Assembly (NCBI GenBank): GCA_963514095.1
Contig: OY741270.1
Coordinates: 21,482,656-21,546,655, forward strand
DNA from: Eutrigla gurnardus
Taxonomy: Eukaryota; Chordata; Actinopteri; Perciformes; Triglidae
Length of the DNA stretch: 64,000 bases
Direction of reading: 5' to 3'
Below are positions 24,570 to 37,926 of this stretch, in pieces (the stretch's first letter is position 1; every line of letters begins with the position of its first letter). The notes below the pieces were generated by a model that was not told the DNA's origin, made no database searches, and saw only the letters and a program-made list of their open reading frames with translations. The translations under genes were made by a program, and so were the position numbers.

Positions 24570-26700
24570 AAATAATACAAGAAAAAAAACATTTAAAGGT
24601 GTGACTGTTTAAAGATGATGTAACAACAGTTTAGTTCATCTGAATCTGGTGTGCATCATATTTTTCATGGCTGCTTTCCTGGTTCAACACACTGGTTTTC
24701 CTTCACCCCTCGCATGAATCATGTATCACCTGTGCAATTGTGTAAGCACACACACACGCAGCGGTGCTACAGTACGCAGGTTATTATAACTCCTGAGCTG
24801 GTCTCTGCGAAGGTGGTGTGATAACAGTCATTAGGGTAGCCGTGGGAGGAAAGCGAGTCTTATTAGAGGAGCATGGAGAATCATCGGGAAAAACAAGCGC
24901 TTTCATTAACAGGTGTGAAGCTATGCAAATATATAAACACACCCCGGTAGCCCACCGTCCTCGCACCTGCATGCCAAAAAAACGGCTGCTTATTAACACA
25001 ACAACCTTGCAATTAGTTTAGGAGAAGCAGATTCAATTAAACTGGACCAGAAAAGCACGTGCCAACGTCCAGATGCACGTGCACATCCACAGATGGATGG
25101 ATGATGTGGGGGGAAAAAAAGACGCCAAATTGATCGGGTTCAAAGAAACGAGCAGGTTCTTCTCTTTGGGAACTTTTGTATTGGTTTTATTCGTGATGAT
25201 GACTGAGCTAATATGTTGTAATCACAATTTAAAAAGCAATCTTTAATGCCAAAAATATGATTTCTCAATACTTGTAATGATTACAACAATTAACATAATA
25301 AGCAGTTAATAGTCGATGTGCATTTTCTATTCAAGCTTTGTATGGCTGCCATTTGTGAGTCTTTATCCATGCCACCGTTTGTTCTTTCCCCTCATCTTTT
25401 TTGTTTTTGTTTTAATGAAACCAGCACAACGTGGCGGTGGCAGCCGCGAGGTCTGGAATCGGATGGATCAGACGACACTTTCCTCTGTGACACATTTAAT
25501 GCATAACATGCTTCCAGTGAGGGCTCTTGAATGGGTAGATTTTTGAAATGTGCCAGAGTGGCTCCCCACTGAGCAGTAAGCTAGGTCTTTGATGTATCGC
25601 GCTGTAATGTGGTTGTTATCCATAATCGGCTTGAATTCAGGAGGGCCACGGCTGAAAGAGGTACAACGCTAACATGTTCTTGTGGTACATTTAAATGCGA
25701 CTGTCTTCCCATTAAAAAAAATCCTCCACCCTTGCCCACCGTGACCAGAACTAAACACCCTGAAAATCCCAATTGCCTAATATGCGTTCACAAAAACACT
25801 AAGATTTAGTAAAAGCTGAAATACTGGTGTGTTTTTTTTACAGTTTCAGACGGGATCAAGTATAATATTAGTAACACAACATTGTATGTCATTTAAATCC
25901 CGTGAACCCATAAAATGATGCGTAAATGGAGTTTCTTGATGCTTATGCAAATTCGCCGTTTCTGCACGTTTGTGATACCGTAAGTTTAAACAAGAAATAA
26001 TCCCAACGCTATCACATTAAGCTGCGCTGTGAAAGGTGGGAGGCAGACAAGAGTTTGTGATACGCATCAGTGTAGGGCTCGCAAGGAATATGAAGATGAT
26101 ATTTTGCATTGCATGAATAAAAATCAACAGTTGAGGGGAACAAAGAAGTGTTTTGAAATATGAACACTATTACACACTGAAATGAGAGCCCCAGTAATGG
26201 AGTTTTAATGTTGCAGTGGAATTTCTGTGAAAAACAACCGTGGAAGTGACTTGGACTATTGAAATCTTAACCTAATAATTAACCTAAGTAATAATCATGA
26301 GTTGTTTTCGCTGTCACGCATCTACCAAATGATATGGGCGCGCTCCAAAATCAAAAGCCATAACCCTGCACCACAGTTGCACTCATGCATGCAACTCAAC
26401 AGATACTAATCTACATTACCTGTAATATGTATGCTGTAATAAAAGATATTTTGATGATGCGGTTAGAGCTCCTAAAAACTGATAGCCTGCCTAGTAAAAA
26501 ATAAATAAAGTTAAGCACCTAGGTTGTGATTGTGGCTCTAGAGAGGTACAATATTATTACCATCTAGCCTGTGCTTAGGGTTTTAATTTAAGTGATAATT
26601 TGCGCATGCAGGCCTCCCCTGATTAGAGTTCTTTGTTGCACCAACTGTTTTTAATATAGTGTGAATTACCCACTGTGCTTGTTTATGCCACCCGAACAGG
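24570..26700. other. Unique DNA, no gene seen
   Basis: The patch 24780-25010 and parts of 25540-25780 are complex and might be conserved. The remainder is AT-rich. Overlapping short frames on both strands show no domain. Confidence 0.45.
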
Positions 26701-28400
26701 ACTGGATATCAGCAGCAAGTCTCGTTGAAATTAAAGATGGTAGAGGGGCCTGTGAGAGTGAGAGAGGTCTGGTGGAGATGGACGGGCAGATGGAGTGAAA
26801 TGGATGGGATTGTAGGTTTGTTTGGGGTGGGGGGAGTGTTTATAAAAGAGCATAATCAAACGGCAAAAAAAGACCAAAATATAATATTGAATGCGGCTGA
26901 CTCTCTGACATTAGCTAGACTATAATAGTTAGGTCTGAGCGGCCATCCCCATTGAGGCTCGCAACAGTGAATGGATGTGTACTAGTTATGCATCATTACA
27001 GGGGGAAGAGCTGTCCACTTCCTGCTGAGAAGAGATGCCCTCTGCTTTCACACTAAGCGGAGTAGTTCACAAAATAACAGCATACCAAGTGTCTGCCCCC
27101 CCCAACCCCCCTCTCTCTTTGACAGAGGGCTCATATGAAGAGCCTGTGGAAAAAGATACCCCTCCATTTAAGAGAGAGAAGTCATAATAGTGCACGGTTG
27201 CAAGATGTAAGAGGAGGAAAGAGGGGAAATATAATGCATAATTACAATAGTAAAACATACAATTTGTTTTTTTTTTTCAAACTGAAAATGGCACATTTAA
27301 AATTAAATTATGAGACTGAATGTAAAAAAGTATATATATATATTTTTTTTTTCTTCCTCTGTGTGAGCAGGGACAAGGTTGCCCTACGCATCATCAATCT
27401 GTATTGTGAAGAGCTCCTGAGGTTTTTTTCATCAAGGTCTTATCCACTTCAGAGGTTCAACAGATTAGCGATCCACTGGGGTGCAATGGCTTTTCACTGC
27501 CGTGCTTTACGTCCAATTTGAAGTGTCTAAGAGCATTCTTGTCATTAGTGTTTACTCGAGACTGTTTTTCAGAGAGACCCAGACTGAGTGTGACATTAAA
27601 GACAAATAAAACCACATCAGCCGCGTTGATCTTTTTTCGAAGGCTCTGGAGGAACGGGGCCTGAACATTTTATCTTTGCAGACAGCAGTTTCAGAGGTTA
27701 TAGATAGGCCAGCTAGCCGACACGATTATTTACCAATGGAGCAGAATGTCAACCCTCCTATATACCTCTTTGCTTTTCTCTCAGTATTGTTTGCTCCCTG
27801 CCTTTGTGAAAGGGGGCACTTTATGGAGGTGAGCGCCGAGAGAAAATATTTCTATCTGGCCATCAATGGATCAATGGAGATGTGTTTACCTGTCTAGGGG
27901 CACAATGTTCACTCCATAATAATGGATATTAAACAGCTTGTTGACTGAGTGCTTTTGTCCTGGTCACTTGTCAATCCCCTAAACACGGCCCGGCAAGTGG
28001 AGGGACACACACACTACCACTGTGGGGTTACCACAGACACCTTCCATCCACCAGCATCTGTCAAACTGTCCATGGATGCCCCTCCCTCGCACGACGGACA
28101 AAAAAAAAAAAGGACATGTCGGGTCAATGAGATTCTATGTAATTAAACTGAAAGGGGTCATTTTCAGTGCAAACTCTGAATCCCTTTAGGTTTAAGTGGT
28201 AGGTTGGAAGGTGCTGGCCTCTGCACACACACACACTCCCCGGTCAGCCTGAGTAAGCAGACTTGCTCAAGTTTCTGAAAGGAGAGATTGATCGACACAG
28301 AACACATATTTAAAACAATATATAACCCCCGCTGCAGAAGACGGCTCATCTCTTTGGTTTAGAACTTTTTGATGAATGGCGCTACAATGGTGATCAACCC
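26700..28400. other. Unique DNA, partly conserved-looking, no gene seen
   Basis: A TA-rich and T-rich run lies at about 27330-27353. Patches 27370-27540 and 27600-27900 are complex. The 128-codon frame at 27135-27521 crosses the T-rich runs and is read as chance. Confidence 0.4.
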
Positions 28401-30300
28401 ATTAAGATTTCAGTAGCCACCAATTATACCGCACATAAACTCAACTTTACAAATGTTAAGCTGTAGGGGAAGTATTAATATGTTGCCAGAACCATGATCA
28501 ATGACAGATACCTGCTGAATATTAGCGCAGTCAGCTAAATCCTCCAAACCCCCCTCCAGTTAGACAGATCTCCGAATGAACCACCCCTTTGTTTTTAATC
28601 ATGACTCCTCGCCTTCTCCATAATCCAAACTGTTCTTTGCCCGCGTAATAACTGTCTCTCATGTGGAGCCGATTTTTAGCTCATACCGCCAATAAAACAG
28701 AAACCCATGGTCATTTTGTGGCTGTTGGGCTACTTTGTGGAATGTAGAGTCTGGCTTTTCTAGTGGAGCGATGGGAGCAGCAGAATGAAAAGGCTGGGTT
28801 TGTTTTACATAAAGGCTGCAGCCATCAGGACTCAGCAGGACAGGCGGAGAGTAGCTCTCTGGGCCCGATAAATCACGACCTGCATTCATTCATTCAGCAC
28901 ATTCAGACCCAGACGCACATTTCTCTCCCGGCCATCTCTGCTGACTCTTCATTTCTGCTGCTGCTTAACATGTGACCTTATCTGGGATTTTTAGTTTCAG
29001 GGGAAGAAAAGGCGAGATGGCTGACAATACACATGTGAGATTATAGTTTGGGATTTGCAATACATATGTTGCAAGACCATCTTAACTTTCATTTAAAAAA
29101 AAAAAAAAAAAGACAAACATTAAAAGTTATCTGGGTCACAAATGCTCACAAACTATTGGTGTATATTTTTCCATTCTTTCAGGTGAATGCACAACACCCT
29201 TAAGGTTAAATGGAATTCACAGCCGTGAGTGACAGGGTCTGAATGGGCTGGAGAAAATGGGGAGGTAAAAGGGGCATTAGGAGTAGCTAAAGAGATGGGG
29301 GGTTGGCCAAGGGCTGACACCATCTTCTGCCTGTGACACGAGCACGCAAACACTCACACAGATATTCAATAAAGGGTCAAGGTACAATAATTTGAATACG
29401 CTTGCAGTGTGTGTGCGTGTATATGCATGTAATGTGTGCAAAAAAAACCCCTTTTCGCTCTTTGTTTCAATACCTGAAAAGATCTGCGAGGCTGAAGACG
29501 CAGAGCTATTTGAGCTGCTGGTTTGCTCGCACACAGAAGACATCAACACAATCTGCTATGACTACCGTAAGAGGGAAAAAAAAATGAAATGCAGAAAATA
29601 GAGCTGGAAAAAGCCCTGCTTTTAGAAAGTTAGCAGTCGAAGTAGCTCAAGTAACTGCACACTACTTTTCTTTCTCTGTACTGATGGATCATGGGTAAAT
29701 AGGTCAGGGGCAGAGGTTGGTGATGGTAATTGTTTGTTGGTTTAATGCTCTCTGGGCTGTGTTTACTTCCCATACAACGCTGGCTAATTATGTCCTCCGA
29801 CTGAAGGCAGAGCTGATTACCACATGACAACCAGACTTCCTCACTTGTCATTAGCGCCGTGTGATGGCGAAGAACACGTGAATGCACTCTCCTTTGTCTG
29901 ACTTTGGCCAGGGATAATTGTGTCTCGTGCCACAGAGCTCACCTCCGCGGCGTTCTTAGCAAATTAACGATGCCAATGAGACAAACGGACGTGGGGAATA
30001 AGAAAAACTGCTGCAGTCAATAACTCCCGACAGACTTTTATGCTCGGGAGAAACAAACCTTTCCTTGGATGGTGCTAGTAACTACGGCCGGGTCTTAAAT
30101 AAACATGTTACAGTGTACGTGCAAGTGCTAAGGACTGGCAGACGTCTGGATTCCTCACACACTAAACAGACAGCAGTGTGTGATAAGCAAAGGCTTCCAT
30201 TGTTATTAATTTGTTATTTCTCCTGTGTTTGGTCCCTGGCTGGATTATCGTGTTGAACACACAGTCCAAATTCCACTGTAAACATTAGCAATTAATCTTC
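28400..30300. other. Unique DNA, no gene seen
   Basis: It contains an A17 run at 29095-29111. Several complex patches (28660-28960, 29690-30060) lack exon architecture. C-rich sequence begins at 30301. Confidence 0.45.
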
Positions 30301-30589
30301 TCCCCCCCCACCCCCCGCCCCCCTCTCTCCCTCAAATGACTATTTTACATAAAGCTGATCAAATTAAGTTGTTTGCAGTGGCCAAATGCTGTTGTCACTT
30401 TGTCTGGAAATGATACAACATACATATGCTGATAGACGGTTGTGCGGTTCTTTGTTACAACAATGACACCATCATCATAATATATATATATTTTTTCCCC
30501 TTCCCTCCTCTTACATGTCTCATGTGTAGTCGACATTCTCAGTTGGAGCTCTGCACCAGAATGGGTGGGCAGAAAAACAGAAACAGCCA

Positions 30590-30870
30590 GTGCGATTTAT
30601 ATTAGAGTAATCCTTTAATTGCTTCATGGCAAAATGTCTATACCATATTAAGTAATTCAATACGGCCAGTTAATGGAAAGGCAGGGGGAGATATCATGTT
30701 TTGCATAAAACCTTTAAAGCCACTGCCTCGCGACGTAGTCTGCCTTTCTCATTTTGATCACATTGGCATATTCACATCCGAGGTAATCCCCAATCTATTC
30801 CGGGGGCCAGGACTGAAGATGATCACACTCTCTGAGAAGGCCAGCGCATATTGCTGTACAATGCCACTCT
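30590..30870. promoter_or_regulatory. Candidate conserved non-coding element
   Basis: The block is complex and repeat-free with CCTTTAATTGC and CCAGTTAATGG cores. It overlaps the start of a 157-codon frame (30696-31169), the longest one not caused by a simple repeat, but that frame has no domain, splice borders or coding-like bias. Confidence 0.3.
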
Positions 30871-33270
30871 TACAATCACATCATGTTTATGAAAAATACT
30901 TTTGTTGGACTGGGTGGATCAACAAGAATCAAGAAAGAATGGAACATAAAACGAACACAATAAAAAACCAGAGCCATGTTAATGATCCAGCAGACATCAC
31001 ACATTTCTCCTATTCTATCTCAAGTAAAACAGTCAAATGTACAATGTATTTATTCCACTCTTTGTGTTCTGAAAGAATAACTAATGTGTATATTAGTGCA
31101 GTCACAATTTCACATCTGATTCATCAAGTAAACATCGATTTTTGTGACACAATCGGGGGATTATTGTGACAGCTCGATATACAAGGTCATAGGTTAAAAA
31201 ATAGTGAGAATTCTATATTTTCAGCATTCCTGTATGTTTTTGAAACAATCTGTCACATGTGTAGGCCCCTTGTGATTGCCTGAGGGACATTTAGAATACA
31301 TGAAGACATCAGGAACCGTATTAACTAATGCCTGGAGTAGTATCTTTACCTGCCAGCCATTTTTCTGAGGATGACTGACAAAAACAAAGAAGCTATGGGC
31401 GGAGCATCTTCAAAAAAAACCTGACCTGCATCTGCATAGCAAACCCCGTCATGTCATAATGAAAGTTTTGACAACATTCAAAGAGGACATGATGGAAAGC
31501 AGTAAACCATGAATGCTTTTTGAAGATGCGTAACGCTCTCCTGGGAGAAGGCTGTCTTAGTGGTGGACCTTTCTTTGGCAACATCATTCAGAGCGACTGG
31601 TGGGCCTGAATGTTTTGGAAGCATCCGCTTTTCAAATGTATGCGTGCGCAGTGCATAATGAGCTCCAATTAAATTTCTTCACTCTTCTAAATGTGTTCAT
31701 GTAGTCGTATGCTAAATTATGTAGAAATCAAATTCCAACAGGAAGAAATACCTATATTTGAGACAATAACATGTTTGATCAAGGCTTGGAAAAAAGACTA
31801 AAACAGAAAAGGCTGACAATGGACACAGAGAGCAGCGGCTTGTTGACACCGTTTGACTGCTGGCACATAAACCGTCCATTGTCAAGGCCAACAGGCGGCC
31901 ATTGGCTGCACTGATCACCATGTGAAACAAGCTTAGAGTGGAGGTCCAGCCAAGCTTTTTCATCAATAGAACTCCCCCGGCCCCTGCAGGACTCGGGGTC
32001 TCAGGGGTCGCAGCTACGTGGCACTTGGTCCAAAGCTAAGGTCATTCGGGGCCGATTCAGGTTCACACTCTCACAAAAGGGTGCGGACGCGGAGAGTGAA
32101 ACTGGAGGTTCAGATGGATTACTAAAGAGTTCAGTCCGTTTGTTGTTTGGTGTCTAATCCTCTGGGAACAGAAAATGGTCAGTGTTGCCCTCCATGCAGA
32201 AAAGAAACAAGTACATATGCTGTGCAACTGAGTTAGAGGTGATTTATATGGGAATCAAACCTGTCAACCTGTCTGTATGAGTTAAGATACTTGAGCTGGG
32301 TTTAACAGCAGTTGATTCATGGTTCAGAGTTGGATTTCCGACCATTGATAACTCCGCTGCAACCAGATTAGGGTTGTGATGATAGAAAATATTTGCAAAA
32401 ACATGAATAGGTCAAAGTAATTTTGCAGTTTCACAGCGGCATGCCCACATGCATGTGCACACCCACGCTCTGCATGTAGATAGCTTTGCAAGCATGTTTC
32501 CAAATGTTTCCAAAATTCACAACCTGATTTTATCTATCTACTCTCGCCTGTATTCACAGGGTGGTCGAGCCGTCTCGTCTGTGAGCCCCTCTGTTTCACA
32601 ACAGGGAGGTTCCCCTCACTTGCTACGGTGGACGGAGAAACAAATCAATAATCTATACATAGGCATAAAAACACCGACATGCAAAGTATTTCATTTCAGT
32701 AAATGTCTGCTGTCAGTCAGCCTGGTGAAGGCAGGTTAGTGAGGAAGGGACTTTTCTAGAAGACGGATTCCGTGGTTCTAGAATCGGAAACACAAATTAC
32801 ATTCATAAAACTACAATAACACAAAATCACACTACTGCTATTACTACTAATGAAACGGAGAGGTTGTGATGCCAGCGCCAGGCCAACCCTAAAAAAAAGC
32901 ACTTGGGTAACTCTGGCACAAGACACAAGTATAAATCCCGCTTTACAACTTCTGCTTATGCAAGCCATGATTCTGGATGCAGCAGCGACATCATTTATTT
33001 CTTTTCATATTAACAGTACTAAATGCTTGCCCAAGAGCTTTTCGAATGCACTAATTTTTTTTGCGGCATGCACAATTTTTTGTAGCTTAAAGCTAAAGAT
33101 CTCAATCCACAGTTGTTGAATAACGACAGAGAAGGCCAAGAAGACAATGGATACAGGCCAGGGGACAGGGATCTCATATTTAGCTCGGGATTGCACTCAG
33201 GGTAGACAATAAGGAAGATTCATTAGGTCATTTTTTACTCGCGTCTGCCGAGATCTGGAATGAAATGTTA
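30870..33270. other. Unique DNA, no gene seen
   Basis: AT-rich and mixed sequence alternate. A GC-richer patch lies at 31970-32110 (CCCCCGGCCCC). No repeat family or exon pattern was seen. Confidence 0.45.
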
Positions 33271-33299
33271 AATGTTTCATGGGCTAAGAAAAGGGCAGA

Positions 33300-33545
33300 A
33301 TTTGTCTTTTGTGTTTGCCGAGAGAGAGGGAGAGGGAGAGGGGATGAGAGAGAATTTGATAGACGGAAAGATATAGAAAATATAGAAAATGAGGAACGAT
33401 GGGATGAGACTGAATGTGAGGGGAATACTGTGAGACCAAGAGTCAGGGAATTGGAGGCAGGGGCAAAAATAAAGAAGGGAAGGAGTGAAAAGGGAGAGTA
33501 AGTGGGCGAGGGTTAGGGGGAGCAAGAAAAAGGAGGGAGCATGGC
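33300..33545 (+). repeat. Purine-rich strand-asymmetric tract
   Basis: About 245 bp in which the plus strand is overwhelmingly A and G, but not a simple repeat. The opposite strand gives a spurious 177-codon frame rich in Ser, Pro and Leu. Such polypurine tracts can form triplex DNA. Confidence 0.75.
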
Positions 33546-33589
33546 TGGGTGTTTTGGGCTGTCTGATGGATGAGGGTGTAGTGGGGTTG

Positions 33590-33800
33590 GTGGGGGCGGT
33601 GTCTCCTGAATGATGATGGCCTAATATCATCATCCCCCTGTCAGGCCTAATAGGCTTTCCTTGGTAGAAATCACTCACACAGAGCCGCCATAATGCCCAG
33701 GCCCCTGACAGCATCATCCATCCACTCAAGCCAAGCGAACGTCTCCAAACTAATAAGGAAATATATGGTTCAAGGAGATCTGAAAAATTAAACAGGTAGC
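33590..33800. promoter_or_regulatory. Candidate conserved non-coding element
   Basis: It is complex, with GGCCTAATATC and AGGCCTAATAGG in partial direct repeat and a CCCCCTGTCA stretch between them. There are no simple repeats. The call rests on texture only. Confidence 0.3.
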
Positions 33801-33999
33801 TTATGAACAATTTGTTTCACAGGGATGTTTATTATATTTATTGAATGTTGTAGCGGTGGAGGTGTCTCTCTCTCGCTCTCTCGCCGAGGCTTCACGTTTG
33901 AGACATCGGCTCGGAGCGTGATATGCTGACAAGGCAGGTCTGTAAAGTAGGAAATAAACACCCTCTCCGACACCTCCTCTACCTCAGGGCTGGCCTTGT

Positions 34000-34700
34000 C
34001 CTCCGGTGTTGCCTGGCCGTGCTTTTGTCATTCCTAAGCAAGATGGAGCCTTCATCTTTAGCGGAGCTACGTTTTCCACCGTTGAATTAACAATATGTGC
34101 AAGCGGGGGAGCGTCATTATCAGTCGGAATAAAAATATATTTTTTCTAATCCTTAATCCCGTGATCTAACAATCCACTGTTCACATCTTCTGAAATATTC
34201 TAATTATAGCGGCGGAGCTTTGGAGGAGTCACCCATTCTTGTTTTCCTCGCAGCGAGCCCATCTACGGTACACCTGTCATTGCTTTCCCTCGTGCAATGG
34301 CTGATCACAGCACACTTTAAACATGGTTACTCTCCTCTTATCTCTTCCCATACCCTACCGATCCTGCTATCTCCAATCGCTGCTTTAATCATGTGGCACC
34401 TTCTCAGCAAACCCCCCCCATCCCCCTTCCTGCGTCCACAAGAGAAAACTGCCGGCATCAATAACGACGAGAACTTTTTCAAAGTCTGCTCTTAAAAGCC
34501 CCCGTCCCATCAAAACGGTCAGGTTTCATTATGGATTGCGCGCTATGAAAAAGAGACTCTCTCGCACATTAGACAATCATTGTTTTGGCTTCGCATTGAG
34601 AAGCTATACATACATCCCTAGCATGGAGGTAACGTATACACAACACAAATCGTTGACTGTCTTCCTTATGCATATAAACTAATTACTTGAATACTCCTCA
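34000..34700. promoter_or_regulatory. Candidate conserved non-coding block
   Basis: The sequence is complex and CpG-containing, with TCTAATTATAGC and CTTTAATCATG cores. The 91-codon frame at 34220-34495 shows no domain. Confidence 0.3.
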
Positions 34701-35840
34701 CTATTTCTGACAGGCCATATGTAAGTTGGGGGGGCCTCTTACACATTCACAAACATATTATTTGTGTTATACTTTGCATATTGGGATACATGGTAGTGCT
34801 ACGACTAAGATTTTCTTCCCGTTTGATACTATACTGTTGTTTTCCCTCCATTTTTGTGGGATCTGGCAACCGATGCTTCCACAAAAATATGGCCACCGAC
34901 TCGGTCGCCGTCTGCTTTTTCGGTTCACATCTTATTTTATGTGCCCGTGTGGATTCAGCTGCATCTCAATTGTGGTCAGCTTTAATGCTGACAAACACAC
35001 ATCTGCAGCCCACGTTATCATTGTGCGCATGCCATACAGCCCACCCTCCCGTACGCCCCCTCTCCAGTCGTAGGTTGAACCTGCAGCACAAAAAAGGGTG
35101 TGTGTGTGTGTGTTAATAAGAGAGGGGCTCGCTGAGGTGCGTTGCGAGGCCATTGTGGTCTCCACGCTCGCTGGTTTCTCTTTGTGCCATGAAAGCCTGG
35201 CGATACAGTAACAGCCAGAGGCAGAAAGGAGCTGTCTGTCGTCAAGACGGCTGGTAACACTTGTTTCACCCACCCTTCCAGGGGGCCGTGTAGAATAGAG
35301 GAGAGGCAGCTGGTAGGCTTAACAGGAAATGCAATGGCAACAGTGTCAACAGCTGCCCCCATGGCCACGCAAGCCAAGCGGCCGGCAACAACGGGGCCGT
35401 ATGAAAAGCTACGTGTTTGGATAGCTGGAGGGATTTGGGGGTTATACTGTATCTCTGTGTAATGCTGCGATGCCAAATGAGCGCCCGTTGTGTGTTTTCT
35501 CATTAGAGCTCTATACACGGAGCTTAGTCATTTCACAGGTGATGACAACGTGGAGACCGGTGAATGTTGAGTAAACAAGGCAGAAACAACAGCTGGAGGG
35601 GAGCAGGCCTCTGCTTTTAAACGCAAGCTTATCAGTCCAGTCCACTGTTTACTCACGCGTGACAGAGATCCTGTTTTAAATTTTGACATAATAAAATTGT
35701 GTGGCGTAAAAGTGTAACAGTTTGATGTATAGGGAATGTGTTGTCCTGATAATGTATTTGCGCAAACGCATGCTGCACAGTTTGTGCAAAGTACAGATAA
35801 GGGCAGGAAAATTCCCATTACCCGTGGTGGCTGTTACAGT
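34700..35840. other. Unique DNA, no gene seen
   Basis: A short GT repeat lies at 35098-35113. Overlapping minus-strand frames of 113 and 166 codons (34932-35518) cross it and have no recognisable domain. Patch 35117-35460 is complex and may be conserved. Confidence 0.4.
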
Positions 35841-35867
35841 GACCTCAAACTCGGGTCAAGATGACCC
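35840..35867. promoter_or_regulatory. Perfect inverted nuclear-receptor-type site (IR3)
   Basis: GGGTCA (35853-35858) and TGACCC (35862-35867) form a perfect inverted repeat with a 3-base spacer, which contains the estrogen-response-element core GGTCAnnnTGACC. A further half-site, TGACCT, lies at 35840-35845. The match is seen directly; receptor binding is inference. Confidence 0.55.
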
Positions 35868-35869
35868 CT

Positions 35870-36580
35870 GAGGAGTCAATAAATCACAGTGTCACCTCCG
35901 CTGCCCAATCCCCTTTTGCTATCACTAACTTTGAGTGTCCTTAGCATTCTTTCACTTCCCCTGCTCCTTGCTTGACCCCCCCACCCCCCTCCCGTCCAAA
36001 CAAACCGCCTGTCAGCGCCGCTGCGACAAATACGACAGCTCCAGCTCAACGTGAGGAGTGATATCCCCCCAAAAAGTAACACTCTCCCCGTCCTCGACTT
36101 ACTGTCTCCAGCGCTCTGTCTCTCCTCCCTCCTCCCTCCCCCCGTCCCCTCAGAAACAACTCAAGCCACACTTTTCACGTCTTTCCGTTCCCTCTAAATC
36201 ATAGTTGAGCTGTGAAAATATGTAATTATCACATGCACACTAAGCTATTTGAAGATGGAATTTGTTTTTAGTCTATATCCAAATTCCACGTGAGAGTTTT
36301 CAAATAAGGAACACGAGGGGATGGCAGTATAAATTTCTGTCTACAATATCGGTCTTTATTTAAGTCTTAGTTACATCCAATTTGCCGGGAGCTTTAATTC
36401 ACCTTTACAAGATCAGTGTTGGACATACATCTTTGAATCTGGTGGTATTATCTACCATTTGCTAACTTTAATACCTCGCTGGGATTGCGCTGCATTAGAG
36501 CTTATTCTATGTCTGACTTGAAGATTTGGAGCTCCTTTTATGTACAATTCATTACTTTAATATGAACGACTCGTTGGGGT
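35870..36580. other. Pyrimidine-rich then AT-rich DNA, no gene seen
   Basis: C/T-rich tracts at 35970-36000 and 36115-36150 are followed by AT-rich unique sequence. No gene signal was found. Confidence 0.5.
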
Positions 36581-37690
36581 CATCTCGGAATGAATGCAGC
36601 CATCAGTTTACATTCTTAGTCATCATTAGATGAATAAATATCAATGAGATTACCTCATAAGCCTTGGGACGCCTCCCCCCCCTCCTCCACGACCCCACCA
36701 CTACCAAGTCTTTCAGAGACGGGGGAAGTATTAAAGGGCTATTTTAGTTAGCGTGTAAAATCTTAGCTGTGAAATAGCCTCCGAGATCTTTTATGTTGCA
36801 AGAGACGCCGAGGCGCTTTCTCTGAACACGGTCCTGATAATAGTAAAGAGGAAGGCCAACAGACAGTGGAAGCTGCTGTCAATGACCTTAAATACCTTAT
36901 CTGCACCTTGGAAGCGAGGGGCGAGGTGATTGGCAGGTCAATTTGTGATAGTATCGGTCGATGTACTTGGCACTCTTAATGCTCTTTGCTGCAGATAAGT
37001 CTGCTTAATATGAAAACTGTCATAATTCATCCGCCTTTTCCCGCAATGTACATTTTCTTGTGGAATCATCAATCCGGTCACCTGTCAGAAACGACGTGTC
37101 AGGATTCCCATTCCGCCATCCGCCCTTGTGTGATTTCACTTTATGGAGATTATCCCACACTATGAAGCAGTTAGGATTATTCCTCTGGTATGCTGAATCA
37201 AAGTTAGTTTCCCCCCTCCCCGAACACTGCGTGGAACAGATACGGGGAGGGAGCGAGCGATGGGCTCCTGGGCGCCCGGGCCCCGCGGTGTGGATGTTTT
37301 CACTGTGTCCGCTCTTTGTCCAGTCCCCTGTCAAACCCATCACCTCTCAGTGGGTAGTTTCCTGTGTAAATTATCAGACACAGTGGTGAAGTAGATTCCA
37401 ATTTTGGAGCAAATTAGCACAGTGCGTAGGCAAAGGGCCATTGTTCCGGATGGACCAGGTGCAAATTTATTCTCTGGGGAAGCAGCGCGATGTCCGTCCT
37501 CCAGCCGAGACCCATCCTTGGCCTAATCAGTCCCCAGCTTGAAAAATGTTCATGTTCTGGCACCCTCTTGATGAGAGACACCGCGTGGTCAGAAATTATT
37601 CATTATTTGAGGACCTCATTTTTAACATTTCCATTAAAAGTTGCCACCATGCAGACAGGCTCAACATTTGATTTCTGATAATTATAGTTT
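36580..37690. promoter_or_regulatory. Candidate conserved non-coding block
   Basis: About 1.1 kb of continuous complex sequence, one of the best such stretches in the window. It carries ATTA/TAAT cores, GCTGCAGATAAG and CATTGTTC SOX-like strings. Overlapping frames of about 107-109 codons on both strands (37020-37389) cannot both be coding and show no domain. Confidence 0.4.
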
Positions 37691-37699
37691 GCTGGACAA

Positions 37700-37920
37700 A
37701 TGTATCATTCAGTCCTTTCAAGTCAATTGCCTTTCTGTGCGTTTCTTGCGGAGGCCCCTTCAGGCGTGCCATCTTTTTAAGAGTCCTCTGTCCTGCCAAT
37801 TTCTGTTAGGTCCCTCAGGTATGATGTCCTAGGATGCTGTCATGCTCTCCCAGTGGGGTGGAAAGCTGGAAATGTAAAACACTTTGTCATTTTTTTCTGT
37901 TTCTTTCTTCCGGGACATTA
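37700..37920. other. Unique DNA, no gene seen
   Basis: Mixed sequence between a regulatory-looking block and a nested repeat. Nothing was recognised. Confidence 0.5.
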
Positions 37921-37926
37921 ACAGTA

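Noticed and set aside
30696..31169. Plus-strand frame of 157 codons
   Set aside because: It is not caused by a repeat, but has no recognisable domain, no exon borders and AT-rich codon content like its surroundings.
33277..33810. Minus-strand frame of 177 codons
   Set aside because: Most of it is the complement of the polypurine tract, giving Ser/Pro/Leu-rich low complexity without a domain.
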